Assembly (NCBI GenBank): GCA_003242085.1
Contig: QBML01000025.1
Location: 18,112-82,111, forward strand
Source of the DNA: Pseudanabaena frigida
GTDB lineage: Bacteria; Cyanobacteriota; Cyanobacteriia; Pseudanabaenales; Pseudanabaenaceae
Length of the DNA: 64,000 bases
Direction of reading: 5' to 3'
Shown here: piece by piece, positions 45,709 through 54,737 of the stretch
Numbering within the stretch: position 1 is the stretch's first letter
Layout: each line of letters opens with the position of its first letter
Translations under genes and position numbers: made by a program
Notes under the pieces: generated by a model
What the model saw: only the letters and a program-made list of their open reading frames with translations
Databases searched by the model: none
Told to the model about the DNA's origin: nothing

Positions 45709-47145
45709 ATGTCTGTTCGAGTTCGTATTGCACCAAGTCCAACGGGTAATTTGCACATAGGTACTGCCCGCACTGCTGTATTTAATTGGCTGTATGCCCG
45801 TCACAACAAGGGGACATTTATTCTTAGAGTTGAAGATACCGATCGCGAGCGGTCTAAGGATGAGTATACCCAAAATATTTTGGAAGGCTTGGCTTGGTTG
45901 GGGATCGATTTTGATGAGGGTCCATTTTTTCAGACACAGCGTAGCGATCGCTATATTGCCACTGTGCAGAAACTCTTAGCTGAAAAAAAAGCTTACTTTT
46001 GCTACAGTACTGAAGCTGAGCTAGAAGCAATGCGCGAAGCCCAGAAAGCAAATAAGCAAGCCCCACGCTATGACAATCGTCATCGCAACCTTACTGACGA
46101 GCAGCGTCAAGCTTTTGAGGCTGAAGGTCGCCGCTCTGTTGTTCGCTTTATTATTGAAGAACCACGCACAGTTAGTTGGAACGACCTAGTACGCGGTACT
46201 GTGTCTTGGAGTAGTAGCGATCTGGGTGGTGATATGGTAATTGCCCGTGTTGATGAGCAGGGCAATATTGGCTTGCCTTTGTATAACTTTGCAGTAGTTG
46301 TAGACGACATTGATATGCAGATCACTCAAGTAATTCGTGGTGAAGACCATATCGCGAATACTGCAAAGCAAATTTTGATTTATGAGGCATTAGGAGCAAA
46401 ACCGCCTCAGTTTGGACATACTCCACTAATACTCAATCAGCAAGGCGCAAAAATTTCTAAACGAGATGGCGCAACTTCAGTTTGGGAATTTAGAAATATG
46501 GGTTATATTCCTGAAGCTTTTAACAACTACATGGCGTTATTGGGGTGGTCGCCTAATGATGGCAAGGAGTTGTTTTCCTTACAAGAAGCTTCGCAAATTT
46601 TTAGCTTCGATCGCGTAAACAAGGCAGGTGCGAAGTTTGATTGGGATAAACTGAATTGGATTAATAGCCAATATTTACACTCCCTGCCAACTGAAGATGT
46701 TTGCGATCGCCTGACTCCATTCCTTAAGGATGCTGGCTATGATTTAGAAACTGTCGATCGCCAATGGCTGCTTGACCTCACTAAACTGATTGCGCCTAGT
46801 TTAACGTTGCTGACCGATGCTGCGACAATTAGTAAGTTTTTCTTCATAGAGTTTGAAGACTATACGGATGAGGCAAAGGTAACTCTACAAGGTGATGTCG
46901 TTCCTGGCATTATGACGGCACTAATTGAAGCTTTAAATGAAGTTCCAGAACTGGATGCTGATAGAGCTGGAGAAGTTATTAAGACAGCTATGAAGTCGCA
47001 GGGAGTTAAGAAAGGTGTAGTCATGAAGTCTTTGAGAGCTGCTCTCACTGGCGATCTGCATGGACCTGAAATCTTGCCAACTTTTGTGTTATTACATCGC
47101 AAAGGATTAGCGTTGCCACGTTTACAGCGAGCTTTAACTGCATAA
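45709..47145 (+). CDS. gltX: Glutamyl-tRNA synthetase
   Basis: Charges tRNA-Glu; in cyanobacteria the product also feeds chlorophyll and haem synthesis via glutamyl-tRNA reductase, and charges tRNA-Gln for the amidotransferase. The 478 residues hold the HIGH-like PSPTGNLHIGTARTAVFNWL at the start and the KMSKS-like QGAKISKRDGATSVWEF. The FILRVEDTDRERSKDEY block confirms the family. It ends before a very strong hairpin. Confidence 0.97.
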   Translation: MSVRVRIAPSPTGNLHIGTARTAVFNWLYARHNKGTFILRVEDTDRERSKDEYTQNILEGLAWLGIDFDEGPFFQTQRSDRYIATVQKLLAEKKAYFCYSTEAELEAMREAQKANKQAPRYDNRHRNLTDEQRQAFEAEGRRSVVRFIIEEPRTVSWNDLVRGTVSWSSSDLGGDMVIARVDEQGNIGLPLYNFAVVVDDIDMQITQVIRGEDHIANTAKQILIYEALGAKPPQFGHTPLILNQQGAKISKRDGATSVWEFRNMGYIPEAFNNYMALLGWSPNDGKELFSLQEASQIFSFDRVNKAGAKFDWDKLNWINSQYLHSLPTEDVCDRLTPFLKDAGYDLETVDRQWLLDLTKLIAPSLTLLTDAATISKFFFIEFEDYTDEAKVTLQGDVVPGIMTALIEALNEVPELDADRAGEVIKTAMKSQGVKKGVVMKSLRAALTGDLHGPEILPTFVLLHRKGLALPRLQRALTA

Positions 47146-47221
47146 ACAGAAATTAAATTTAAAAGTAAAGAGTTCGCAGCACGAACTCTCTACTACAATA
47201 CTTTGGTCTTAAACCCAAACC

Positions 47222-47280
47222 AAGAAAAAACTTAAAAGCGTTTAAAAGCATTGCTTTTAAACGCTTTTAAGTTTTTTCTT
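47222..47280 (+). terminator. 29-bp-stem terminator after gltX
   Basis: AAGAAAAAACTTAAAAGCGT to TTAAAAGCA pairs perfectly with its complement around a 1-base centre, ending GTTTTTTCTT. It is preceded by AAACCCAAACC, hinting at a link to the mini-element family. Very strong terminator shape. Confidence 0.8.
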
Positions 47281-47380
47281 ATGATTTGCTTGCTGGGTAA
47301 TTTCTGTAAGTCCAAAGCATTAAAACAATTGCTTAACGCTAGTCAATAATCACTAACATAATCGCTACATCACATATCCC

Positions 47381-47890
47381 TTACTCGACTTCTCGGAACT
47401 CTGACCGATATTTTACTGTTCCAATACAATTTTCCAATGTGCCATTCTCTAACTCTAATACCATAAACACATCGTCTGGCACTTTGTACTCGCATCGCAA
47501 TCCTTTCTCTTTGGCTGGTACAAACCCAAACCTTGAGTAGAACTCTGGATGTCCTAGAACAACTACAGCTTTGTATCCCAATCCAGTACATTCCTCCAAA
47601 CTATACCGAATCAGCAGTGAACCAATTCCTTGTCGCTGATGTTCTGGAAGTACTGCCATTGGAGCTAAACCCAGAATGAATAGATTATCACTACATTGCC
47701 CTTCAATCTCAACTGGACTGTAGAAAATATGTCCAACGACTTTCTTGGCTTCTACTGCAACGAAAGAAAACGTGGATTCAATATCTCTCAATCGATCGAC
47801 TAATATGGCTTCTTCCTTTCGTCCGAATGCTGCAACATTAACTTGAAAAATAGCATTTATATCTTCTATCCTTTCGATTCGAACTTCCAT
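47381..47890 (-). CDS. GNAT-family N-acetyltransferase
   Basis: 169 residues. The acetyl-CoA loop is seen in LPEHQRQGIGSLLIRYSLEE (Arg/Gln-x-x-Gly-x-Gly/Ser), followed by YKAVVVLGHPEFYSRFGFVP and AKEKGLRCEY, a pattern of the YhbS-like group. The acceptor is unknown. Convergent with gltX, with its terminator between. Confidence 0.88.
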   Translation of the reverse strand: MEVRIERIEDINAIFQVNVAAFGRKEEAILVDRLRDIESTFSFVAVEAKKVVGHIFYSPVEIEGQCSDNLFILGLAPMAVLPEHQRQGIGSLLIRYSLEECTGLGYKAVVVLGHPEFYSRFGFVPAKEKGLRCEYKVPDDVFMVLELENGTLENCIGTVKYRSEFREVE

Positions 47891-47966
47891 ATATTTGACT
47901 TGCTAATTACGACCCATAACAAATATGAATAATCAAGGTAACACAATCTTGGATATTGATAGAATC

Positions 47967-48240
47967 AGCGATCGCCTAGTCATAAAGTGTCAGAGCAACT
48001 GCGATCGCCCAATCACCCACCTCACCCAAAACGCGATCGCCCACCACCCATAAAAACACGATCGCCCAATCATCCCCTTACAAAAACGCGATCGCCCAAT
48101 CACCCACAAAAAACACGATCGCCCAATCACCCCTCACAAAAAACGCGATCGCCCAACCACCCACAAAAACACGATCGCCCAATCACCCACTAAAAAACAC
48201 GATCGCCCAACCATCACCAAAACACGATCATCTAGTCGTT
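47967..48240. repeat. Tandem repeat built on the HIP1 octamer
   Basis: About ten head-to-tail units of 25-32 bases, each starting GCGATCGC or ACGATCGC and continuing like CCAATCACCCACAAAAAAC. Unit ends vary (AACCACCC, AATCATCCCC, AAAAC). The reading frame across it encodes only RSPNHP-type repeats and is not a gene. It precedes an unrecognised gene at 48333. Confidence 0.9.
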
Positions 48241-48332
48241 ATCTCTTAAAATCAACAGTAGAAATAAATCTAAACTAAATTACGCTCTATACTAGAAAAA
48301 GTTAACTAGAAAAATCAGGAATAATAATTCTA

Positions 48333-49124
48333 ATGGGTCAGGCTTGGAACAAAGTAAAAAAGAGAAAACAGGCGAAAGCCAAACTTTCTGAATTAATGGA
48401 TAAAGCTGACCAAGTTATTATAATTCACTATTCTTGTGAAAGTTTCTACGATAGACCAGATGGATCGTCACCAAGAATTACTTCCATTGCAGTAAGAGAT
48501 CTAGAATCTGGGCAGACTACTTCTTTTTCCATTCATCAAGTAGCTGAGAGAAATGGTTATTCAGCAAGTGCGTTAGAACAGCATTATAACGATTTAGAAA
48601 AGATGATGTTGGACGAGTTTTATGACTATGTGCGTATACATAGCTCACATTTTTGGCTGCATTGGAATATGAGAGATATAAACTATGGGTTTCCTGCTAT
48701 AGCTCATCGACACAAGGTTCTTAAAGGTAATCCTGAAGAAATTGCAGAGACTAAGTTAGTTGATTTATCGCGATTACTTGTATCAATTTACGGCGACAAC
48801 TATATTCCTCACACTCGACTAACGAATTTAATCGATAAAAATTCTATATCAAATAAAGATTTTTTAGCTGGAAAGGATGAAGCTGAAGCTTTTGACAAAA
48901 AGCAATATGTAAAACTTCATCAATCAACTCTCAGAAAAGTTGATGTTCTTTCAAATATAGTTGAACTTGCTGCTAATGGTTCGCTTAAAACTAATTCTAA
49001 AAAGAAGGATATTTATGGAAATTATTTTGTAGCCTTTGCAGAACTAATTAAAGAAAATCCAGTTATAAGTGGGGTTATAGCATCAATAGGTTTTGTGAGC
49101 GCTGTAATTAGTTTTTTCAAGTGA
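48333..49124 (+). CDS. Unrecognised protein with C-terminal membrane anchor
   Basis: 263 residues. The N terminus is very basic (KVKKRKQAKAKLSE), followed by alternating strands and helices: QVIIIHYSCESFY, then ITSIAVRDLESGQTTSFSIH, then HSSHFWLHWNMRDINYGFPA and KLVDLSRLLVSIYGDN. That order loosely recalls a DnaQ-like exonuclease fold with altered catalytic residues, but this is only a hint. The last 20 residues (NPVISGVIASIGFVSAVISF) form one membrane helix. It has no operon partners and lies between a tandem repeat and a convergent GMC gene. Base use looks more AT-rich than its neighbours. Confidence 0.6.
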   Translation: MGQAWNKVKKRKQAKAKLSELMDKADQVIIIHYSCESFYDRPDGSSPRITSIAVRDLESGQTTSFSIHQVAERNGYSASALEQHYNDLEKMMLDEFYDYVRIHSSHFWLHWNMRDINYGFPAIAHRHKVLKGNPEEIAETKLVDLSRLLVSIYGDNYIPHTRLTNLIDKNSISNKDFLAGKDEAEAFDKKQYVKLHQSTLRKVDVLSNIVELAANGSLKTNSKKKDIYGNYFVAFAELIKENPVISGVIASIGFVSAVISFFK

Positions 49125-49147
49125 CTTTTACCAGCGCTCTACACAAG

Positions 49148-50659
49148 CTATTTCAATCGCTCGATTAACCGATCGCCTACTCTTAGAGCATTAGCAATAA
49201 TCGTCAAAGCAGGACTCACCGCAGCATTAGAGGGAAAGAAACTGCCATCGACAACGTAGAGATTATCGAGATCGTGGGCGCGGCAATCGCGATCTAAAAC
49301 GGAAGTTGAAGGGTCATCACCAAAGCGACAGGTTCCGCATTGATTAGCGACCACTTGTAAAGGCGACTCGGCGCGGGGATGTAGGAAACCAGTGCGGAAA
49401 CCATCTAGGGACTTTTCGATATTTTTTAAAACATCAGTCCAGCGATAAATTAAGCGATCGTGGGCTTCTGTATTGTTGGGATTGTAATCGATATGGATTT
49501 TATTATTTTCAAGGCGCACCCGATTATTGGAGTCTGGCAAATCCTCCGTTTGCGCCCACCAGCCGATCGAATGGGTCGCTAACTGCTTCAATCCAAAGTT
49601 GGGCATGAGCTTGGCAACAATGGAAAATACAGGAGGAGATTCCGCAAAAATGATGTCGGTGAGCAGTCCGCCCGAATTCTGAATATGTCCCATTGGATAG
49701 GGAAAGTCCGCATCACCCCAATAGAAGTCATTCACGTAAATAGACTTTTGGAAGGAACCATTATTGGGCTTCGTGCTGAGTTGGACTACTGATGACAAGA
49801 GGCTTTTCATCAAATTTCGTCCCACTTGATCGGAGCTATTAGCAAGTCCTTTGGGATGGGAATCATTTGCCGATCGCAACAGCAACGCCGCCGAATTGAT
49901 TGCGCCACAGGCAAGCACGACAATATCGCCTAAAAACAGATAGGACTGTCCGCCCACTTCCGCTTCTACACCCTTCACCGATCGCCCCGATGGATTGGTA
50001 TGTAAAGCGATTACTTTTGCTTGGGTTTTCAAGGTGACATTGGCATATTTCAAGGAAGGGACGAGGCAACTTTCTTCAGAGTCGCTAGTGGGGTCATCCT
50101 CTTGACGGGTCAAGCCGAGGGGAATTGTCGATGGATGCAAACCTTGATTAGCGATCGCTTCATATATCTTCTGAATCTCAGGCTCATGATTAACCGCAGG
50201 ATAGGGATAATCAGCGCTGTGAGTTGGTTCGGTACTATCAGAATTTGTCTCGCCATGCACCTTATAGAGATTTTCTGCTTCGGTGTAATAAGGCTCAAAT
50301 TCGTCATACTTCACGCACCATTCAGGGGAAATTCCCGCTTGATGGGTGACTGCTTCAAAATCCTTCTCACGCCGCCGCAATAGAGCCGCACCATAGATTT
50401 TAGTATTTCCACCGATCGCATAGTTAGTTTGTGGTGAAAATGGTTCGCCTGTGTGGTCATACCACTGTTCGGGAGCATGATAGCGATCGCGCCTAAAGAT
50501 ATCGATATTGCTACGATTCTGTTCTTCGAGGGGCATAAAGTCACCACGTTCCAGAATCAGAATTTTCTTACCTGTGGAAGCTAGTTTATAGGCAAGGGTT
50601 CCGCCACCAGCACCAGTTCCCACAATAATCACATCGTAATAATTGTCATCAATAATCAT
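49148..50659 (-). CDS. GMC-family FAD oxidoreductase
   Basis: 503 residues. The FAD-binding start is DVIIVGTGAGGGTLAYKLAS with ILERGDFMPLEEQN, and the C terminus reads VVDGSFFPSNAAVSPALTII with the conserved His/Asn region. It oxidises an alcohol or aldehyde, with the partner unknown. It is downstream of the terminal oxidase operon on the same strand, separated by 145 bases that include a C/G-rich repeat. Confidence 0.88.
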   Translation of the reverse strand: MIIDDNYYDVIIVGTGAGGGTLAYKLASTGKKILILERGDFMPLEEQNRSNIDIFRRDRYHAPEQWYDHTGEPFSPQTNYAIGGNTKIYGAALLRRREKDFEAVTHQAGISPEWCVKYDEFEPYYTEAENLYKVHGETNSDSTEPTHSADYPYPAVNHEPEIQKIYEAIANQGLHPSTIPLGLTRQEDDPTSDSEESCLVPSLKYANVTLKTQAKVIALHTNPSGRSVKGVEAEVGGQSYLFLGDIVVLACGAINSAALLLRSANDSHPKGLANSSDQVGRNLMKSLLSSVVQLSTKPNNGSFQKSIYVNDFYWGDADFPYPMGHIQNSGGLLTDIIFAESPPVFSIVAKLMPNFGLKQLATHSIGWWAQTEDLPDSNNRVRLENNKIHIDYNPNNTEAHDRLIYRWTDVLKNIEKSLDGFRTGFLHPRAESPLQVVANQCGTCRFGDDPSTSVLDRDCRAHDLDNLYVVDGSFFPSNAAVSPALTIIANALRVGDRLIERLK

Positions 50660-50689
50660 TGGATTCTCCTCACTAAGTAATCTGCTTTG

Positions 50690-50800
50690 CTACAAGCGGA
50701 GGTTCGATCCCCCTGCCTTCGGCATCCCCCTTAAAAAGGGGGACTCAATTATTTGAATTTTCTAAACTGTCTAAAGCCCCCCTTTATAAGGGGGGGGGAT
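50690..50800. repeat. C/G-rich direct repeat between GMC and ctaE
   Basis: GGATCCCCCTG-like and CCCCCTTAAAAAGGGGGA followed by CCCCCCTTTATAAGGGGGGGG form two hairpin units. A related sequence (CCCCCTCAATCCTCCTTAAG) lies at 39860-39900 beside a GT4 gene. These short G/C clusters are widespread in filamentous cyanobacteria. Confidence 0.55.
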
Positions 50801-50804
50801 CGAG

Positions 50805-51419
50805 TTATTGCCAAACATAAATCAACGTAAACAACGCAATCCAAATCACATCGACAAAATGCCAGAATAGCGAAGTTGCCTCAATCCCATATAAACCCTT
50901 GTCATATTCATTGGGAAGGAAAGATCGCACTAGCATAATTAGCTGCAACAGCACACCTGTTAAAACGTGCAGACCGTGAAAACCCGTCAGCAAATAGAAA
51001 CTACCGCCAAACACGCCATCACCAAAGCCAAAGGCTAAACCACTCCATTCCACCGCTTGACCGTAAACGAAGTAACTACCCATAACGATCGTCAGCAACC
51101 AGAAGGCGCGAAAGCCCCAAAGCTGCTTTTTATGGAGGAATTTCTCTGCGATATAGATCGTGAAACTACTGGAAACCAGAATGATTGTGTTAATCGTGGG
51201 TTCTTTAATTTCTAAACCTGTAACTCCCACTGGCAGCCAGTTGAGAGATGTCGTTTTATAGACAATATAGGCTGCGAAAAAGCTCAAAAAGATGACACTT
51301 TCGGAAAGTAGGAATACTACAAACCCGAACATACGATTATCGGCATGGTCGTGATGTGCGGCTTCGTGGGCAACTTCCAAAATAGGATTCTCATTAACAG
51401 AAGTATTAACTGGTTGCAT
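50805..51419 (-). CDS. ctaE: Terminal oxidase subunit III
   Basis: 204 residues with five to six membrane segments and the LTGFHGLHVLTGVLLQLIML block with histidine and glutamate pattern of subunit III (LGFGDGVFGGSFYLLTGFHG). The start overlaps ctaD by 14 bases. It lacks the first two helices of seven-helix subunit III, as in bacterial forms. Confidence 0.93.
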   Translation of the reverse strand: MQPVNTSVNENPILEVAHEAAHHDHADNRMFGFVVFLLSESVIFLSFFAAYIVYKTTSLNWLPVGVTGLEIKEPTINTIILVSSSFTIYIAEKFLHKKQLWGFRAFWLLTIVMGSYFVYGQAVEWSGLAFGFGDGVFGGSFYLLTGFHGLHVLTGVLLQLIMLVRSFLPNEYDKGLYGIEATSLFWHFVDVIWIALFTLIYVWQ

Positions 51420-53082
51420 GATTTACTTCCAACTTATCAGGATTAGAAATTAAGGGTTCATCTTTGCCATAGCCATAGGGTTCCGAAATTACAATCGGTA
51501 ATTCCTCAAAGTTCTCATGGGATGGCGGCGAAGAAACCAGCCATTCCAAACCGATCGCCCGCCAAGGATTTTTGGGAGCCTTTTCGCCCTGTACCCAAGA
51601 GCTAACCATATTCAAAATGAAAGGAATCGTTGATACTCCCAACAGAAAACCACCTAAACTAGCGATGACGTTCCAGAAGGCAAACTCTGGATCGTAGGAG
51701 GCAACGCGGCGGGGCATTCCCTGCAAACCGAGGGGATGCATCGGAAAGAAACAGGCATTTGTACCGATAAAGGTGAGAATAAAATGGAGCTTCCCTAAAC
51801 CTTCGGAATACATTCTCCCCGTCATTTTTGGGAACCAATGATAGAGCGCTGCATAGATACCGAGAACGGTCGCACCATAAATTACATAATGGAAATGACC
51901 TACCACGAAGTAAGTATTATTCACATGAATGTCCACAGGAACCGCCGCCAGCATGATTCCCGTAATTCCTGCAAATACAAACATCACCAACGCTCCTAAT
52001 CCAAACAGCATCGCTGTAGTTAACTTGATCTTGCCCCCCCAGATTGTCGCAACCCAAGCGAAAACCTTGATCCCCGTCGGCACAGAAATCAACATTGAGG
52101 TTGCCATGAAGAACATTCTCATCCAGCTAGGTGTGCCACTGGCAAACATATGATGCACCCAAACCGTGGCGCTCAATCCCGTAATGATTAACGAAGAAAC
52201 TGCTACAAACTTGTAACCAAAGAGCGGCTTACGCGCGTAGACGGGAAAGATCTCTGAGAAAATCCCAAATATGGGCAGGATAATTACATAGACCGCAGGA
52301 TGGGAATAGAACCAAAAGAAATGTTGAAAGAGAACGGGATCGCCACCCTTAGCTGGGTCAAAAAAGCTCGTCCCAAAAGTTAAATCCGACAAGAGCATTA
52401 CTGCGCCTGCGGTCAAGGCTGGCAATCCAAATAATTGAATAATTTGCGCGGCAAGAACCGTCCACACAAATACAGGCATTCGGAACCAAGTCATTCCTGT
52501 AGTTCGCATTCGGAAAATCGTGGTCACGAAGTTAATCGCTCCCATAATCGAGGCAATGCCAGAAATCGCTACGGCAAGTAACCAAAGGAACTGACCGTTA
52601 ATCAAATTGCCCGTAGGATTCTGCAAACTTACGGGTGGATAAGCCCACCATCCCGATTGCGAAGATCCTCCAGGAATGAAGAAGCTTGCCATCAGGATAA
52701 CGCCAAATACGGGAACCATCCAAAAGGCAACGGCATTCAAACGCGGAAAAGCCATATCCCGCGCGCCGATCATCAATGGCACGAGATAATTAGATATTCC
52801 TAAAAGCACAGGAAATGTCCAGAGAAACAGCATGATCGTGCCATGCATCGTGAACATGGAGTTATACACAGCGCGATCAACTAAATCCGATTCAGGCGTA
52901 ATCAGTTCACCCCGAATCACCATCGCCAGAACACCACCAATTAAAAAGAAGAAAAAAGAAGTAACGATATACTGAATCCCAATCACTTTATGATCGGTAC
53001 TAAATCCAAAAAATTGCCGCCAGTCTTCAGGTTTCTCTGGCGGGCGAGTGTCTGCGATCGCATCAATAGAAATGTTTGCCAT
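51406..53082 (-). CDS. ctaD: Terminal oxidase subunit I (A2 type)
   Basis: Haem-copper oxidase catalytic subunit, 558 residues and twelve membrane segments. The histidine ligands are in MFTMHGTIMLFLW, QHFFWFYSHPAVYVIILPIF, WVHHMFASG and VVGHFHYVIYGA. The segment reads YSHPAVY and not GHPEVY, the A2-type sequence without the membrane glutamate. It is in an operon with ctaC, ctaE and DUF2231 genes. Confidence 0.95.
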   Translation of the reverse strand: MANISIDAIADTRPPEKPEDWRQFFGFSTDHKVIGIQYIVTSFFFFLIGGVLAMVIRGELITPESDLVDRAVYNSMFTMHGTIMLFLWTFPVLLGISNYLVPLMIGARDMAFPRLNAVAFWMVPVFGVILMASFFIPGGSSQSGWWAYPPVSLQNPTGNLINGQFLWLLAVAISGIASIMGAINFVTTIFRMRTTGMTWFRMPVFVWTVLAAQIIQLFGLPALTAGAVMLLSDLTFGTSFFDPAKGGDPVLFQHFFWFYSHPAVYVIILPIFGIFSEIFPVYARKPLFGYKFVAVSSLIITGLSATVWVHHMFASGTPSWMRMFFMATSMLISVPTGIKVFAWVATIWGGKIKLTTAMLFGLGALVMFVFAGITGIMLAAVPVDIHVNNTYFVVGHFHYVIYGATVLGIYAALYHWFPKMTGRMYSEGLGKLHFILTFIGTNACFFPMHPLGLQGMPRRVASYDPEFAFWNVIASLGGFLLGVSTIPFILNMVSSWVQGEKAPKNPWRAIGLEWLVSSPPSHENFEELPIVISEPYGYGKDEPLISNPDKLEVNHATS

Positions 53083-53099
53083 GATTGCTCTTGAGGAAT

Positions 53100-53212
53100 T
53101 TAATTAGAACTTGAATAATTCACTACTGGCGGAGCCGCAGGGATAACTGTCATTAGCATCAGGATTGTAAGCAGATACTGGCTTAGCATTAGAAGCATCT
53201 GCCAACCATTTT
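53100..53212 (-). pseudogene. Fragment of a second ctaC 3' end
   Basis: The sequence TTGAATAATTCACTACTGGC and GGAGCCGCAGGGATAACTGT matches the ctaC end at 53822-53870 with three changes in about 39 bases, and AGAAGCATCTGCCAACCATT matches 53955-53985. The reverse strand reads KWLADASNAKPVSAYN and, one frameshift later, TVIPAAPPVVNYSSSN. It is the remains of a duplicated C-terminal end with an internal deletion, downstream of the 189-residue gene. Confidence 0.85.
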
Positions 53213-53224
53213 GAAGTGAATAAA

Positions 53225-53794
53225 TTACAACATAAATAGGCGGCTATTATGTCTAAAGAGTTTTAAGACCGATTCATTCTTCACATGAGATAAGTGATCG
53301 GGCAAGTACGGCATTGTAATACTGTATATGTCGGCAGTTAATTCTGGGGAAATCTTAAACTCAATACACCAGTCTTTCTCAGGGTCTTCTTTAATATTAA
53401 AAACCCAACCATCAATCACCTCACCACCGTTTTTAAGGATTGTAGAAGCTCTATGTTTTGCCCACATAGTTTCAGTCAATTTGAATAGGACAGGATTAAA
53501 AAAAAGTGAAAGCAAATTCAGTATCGCCAAACCACTCATCCCAAATCCAGCAAATTGGATTAGCACTGCAACTTGGGGCAAGTTCCAAATGTTCACTACC
53601 TTTGCCAATTCAATTAGCCCTTGAGCTAAAATAAATGGAATTAAAATTAGCCCAATCACAAATAAAATCGGCATTTGAAAAGCTCTATAGACACCGTCCA
53701 CAACCATTAATCGTTCTGGTAAACTGGATTCACCGCGAATGAACGCTTGATTTTGGGGATAAAACAGTATGAGAGAATCAAACCCACTAACCAT
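53225..53794 (-). CDS. Membrane protein of unknown function within the oxidase operon
   Basis: 189 residues, with two hydrophobic segments (MPILFVIGLILIPFILAQGL and AVLIQFAGFGMSGLAILNLL) and a C-terminal soluble part rich in acidic residues. I do not recognise it. It sits between ctaC (14 bases downstream of its stop) and a ctaC remnant, so it looks inserted. It is not a known oxidase subunit. Confidence 0.65.
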   Translation of the reverse strand: MVSGFDSLILFYPQNQAFIRGESSLPERLMVVDGVYRAFQMPILFVIGLILIPFILAQGLIELAKVVNIWNLPQVAVLIQFAGFGMSGLAILNLLSLFFNPVLFKLTETMWAKHRASTILKNGGEVIDGWVFNIKEDPEKDWCIEFKISPELTADIYSITMPYLPDHLSHVKNESVLKLFRHNSRLFML

Positions 53795-53808
53795 AGATAA
53801 ACCCTAGC

Positions 53809-54729
53809 TTATAATTTTGTGTCCAAAACATTTGAATAATTCACCACAGGCGGAGCCGCAGGGATAACCGTCGCCCAATTATTTGCATTAGCTCGTTTAG
53901 CATATTCATTAGATGCACGATTATAGGCAGCTACAGGCGTAGCGATAGAAGCATCTGCTAGCCATTTTTGATAGGCTTCAGGCGATTCCACTACCACATC
54001 CGTTTGCATCGCTGCAAAATAAGTACCGCTATATTGCGAATCTCTCAAGCGATATTTGCCTTCGCGAATCGGTGTAAATTCAAAATCAATAACGCGCCCT
54101 GGAATTACATCTTGCTTCACCCGAAAAGCAGGGATATACAAGCCATGCAGCACATCTTCCGAATGAAGTACTAACTTAATCCTGCGATTATTGGGTAAAT
54201 GTAATTCTGTACTACTAACATCGATACTAGTGCCTTTGCCATAAACAAACTCCCACGACCATTGCCGCGCAAATACATCAATTTTTTCTGTAGTTGCAGT
54301 TTCATCTCGATCCATCGATGCCGCATCAGCCGATGCCACGATCTGTCCATGATGAGCGTGTTCCATGGGACCTAAGATCGACATCTGGTCATAGATTTGA
54401 TAGCTATAGGCGGCAATCCAAATTACTAAGGCAAAAGGAATTACCGTCCAAATTATTTCTAATTTGACATTACCTTCGATATGCGGTCCATCGCTATAGT
54501 CATATTTTCCTGCACGTTGAAACAAGATGGAATAGGTCAAAGTGCCAACTACACCAAGAAAAATGAAAGTTCCTAATGTCACCAAAAAGCTAAATAGGTT
54601 ATCCACCAAAATCGATTCTGCGGAAGCTTGCGGCGGGAACCATGTATAGGCAGCTTGTCCCATCCAGAGACTGATGAGGGCGATCGCGATCGCCACACCC
54701 ACCAAAGTTAAAATCGTGCGTAGTTTCAT
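53809..54729 (-). CDS. ctaC: Terminal oxidase subunit II without copper-A site (ARTO-like)
   Basis: 306 residues with two N-terminal membrane helices and a periplasmic cupredoxin domain. FARQWSWEFVYGKGTS and LHSEDVLHGLYIPAFRVKQD fit subunit II. The copper-A block reads YRLRDSQYSGTYFAAMQTDV, where cytochrome c oxidases have C-x3-C-x3-H; there is no Cys anywhere in the protein. This is the hallmark of the cyanobacterial alternative terminal oxidase (ARTO, CtaCII), thought to use quinol in place of cytochrome c. Adjacent DUF2231 genes fit that operon. Confidence 0.93.
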   Translation of the reverse strand: MKLRTILTLVGVAIAIALISLWMGQAAYTWFPPQASAESILVDNLFSFLVTLGTFIFLGVVGTLTYSILFQRAGKYDYSDGPHIEGNVKLEIIWTVIPFALVIWIAAYSYQIYDQMSILGPMEHAHHGQIVASADAASMDRDETATTEKIDVFARQWSWEFVYGKGTSIDVSSTELHLPNNRRIKLVLHSEDVLHGLYIPAFRVKQDVIPGRVIDFEFTPIREGKYRLRDSQYSGTYFAAMQTDVVVESPEAYQKWLADASIATPVAAYNRASNEYAKRANANNWATVIPAAPPVVNYSNVLDTKL

Positions 54730-54737
54730 AGATCTCC

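Noticed and set aside
47987..48193. 68-codon frame RSPNHP repeated
   Set aside because: It is only the translation of the HIP1 tandem repeat; no ribosome binding site or family features.
47967..48240. Possible CRISPR array
   Set aside because: Repeat units differ in length and sequence, there are no unique spacers of constant size, and no cas genes lie near.
50700..50760. tRNA-like GGTTCGATCCCCC
   Set aside because: No acceptor or anticodon stem can be formed; it belongs to a C/G-rich repeat.
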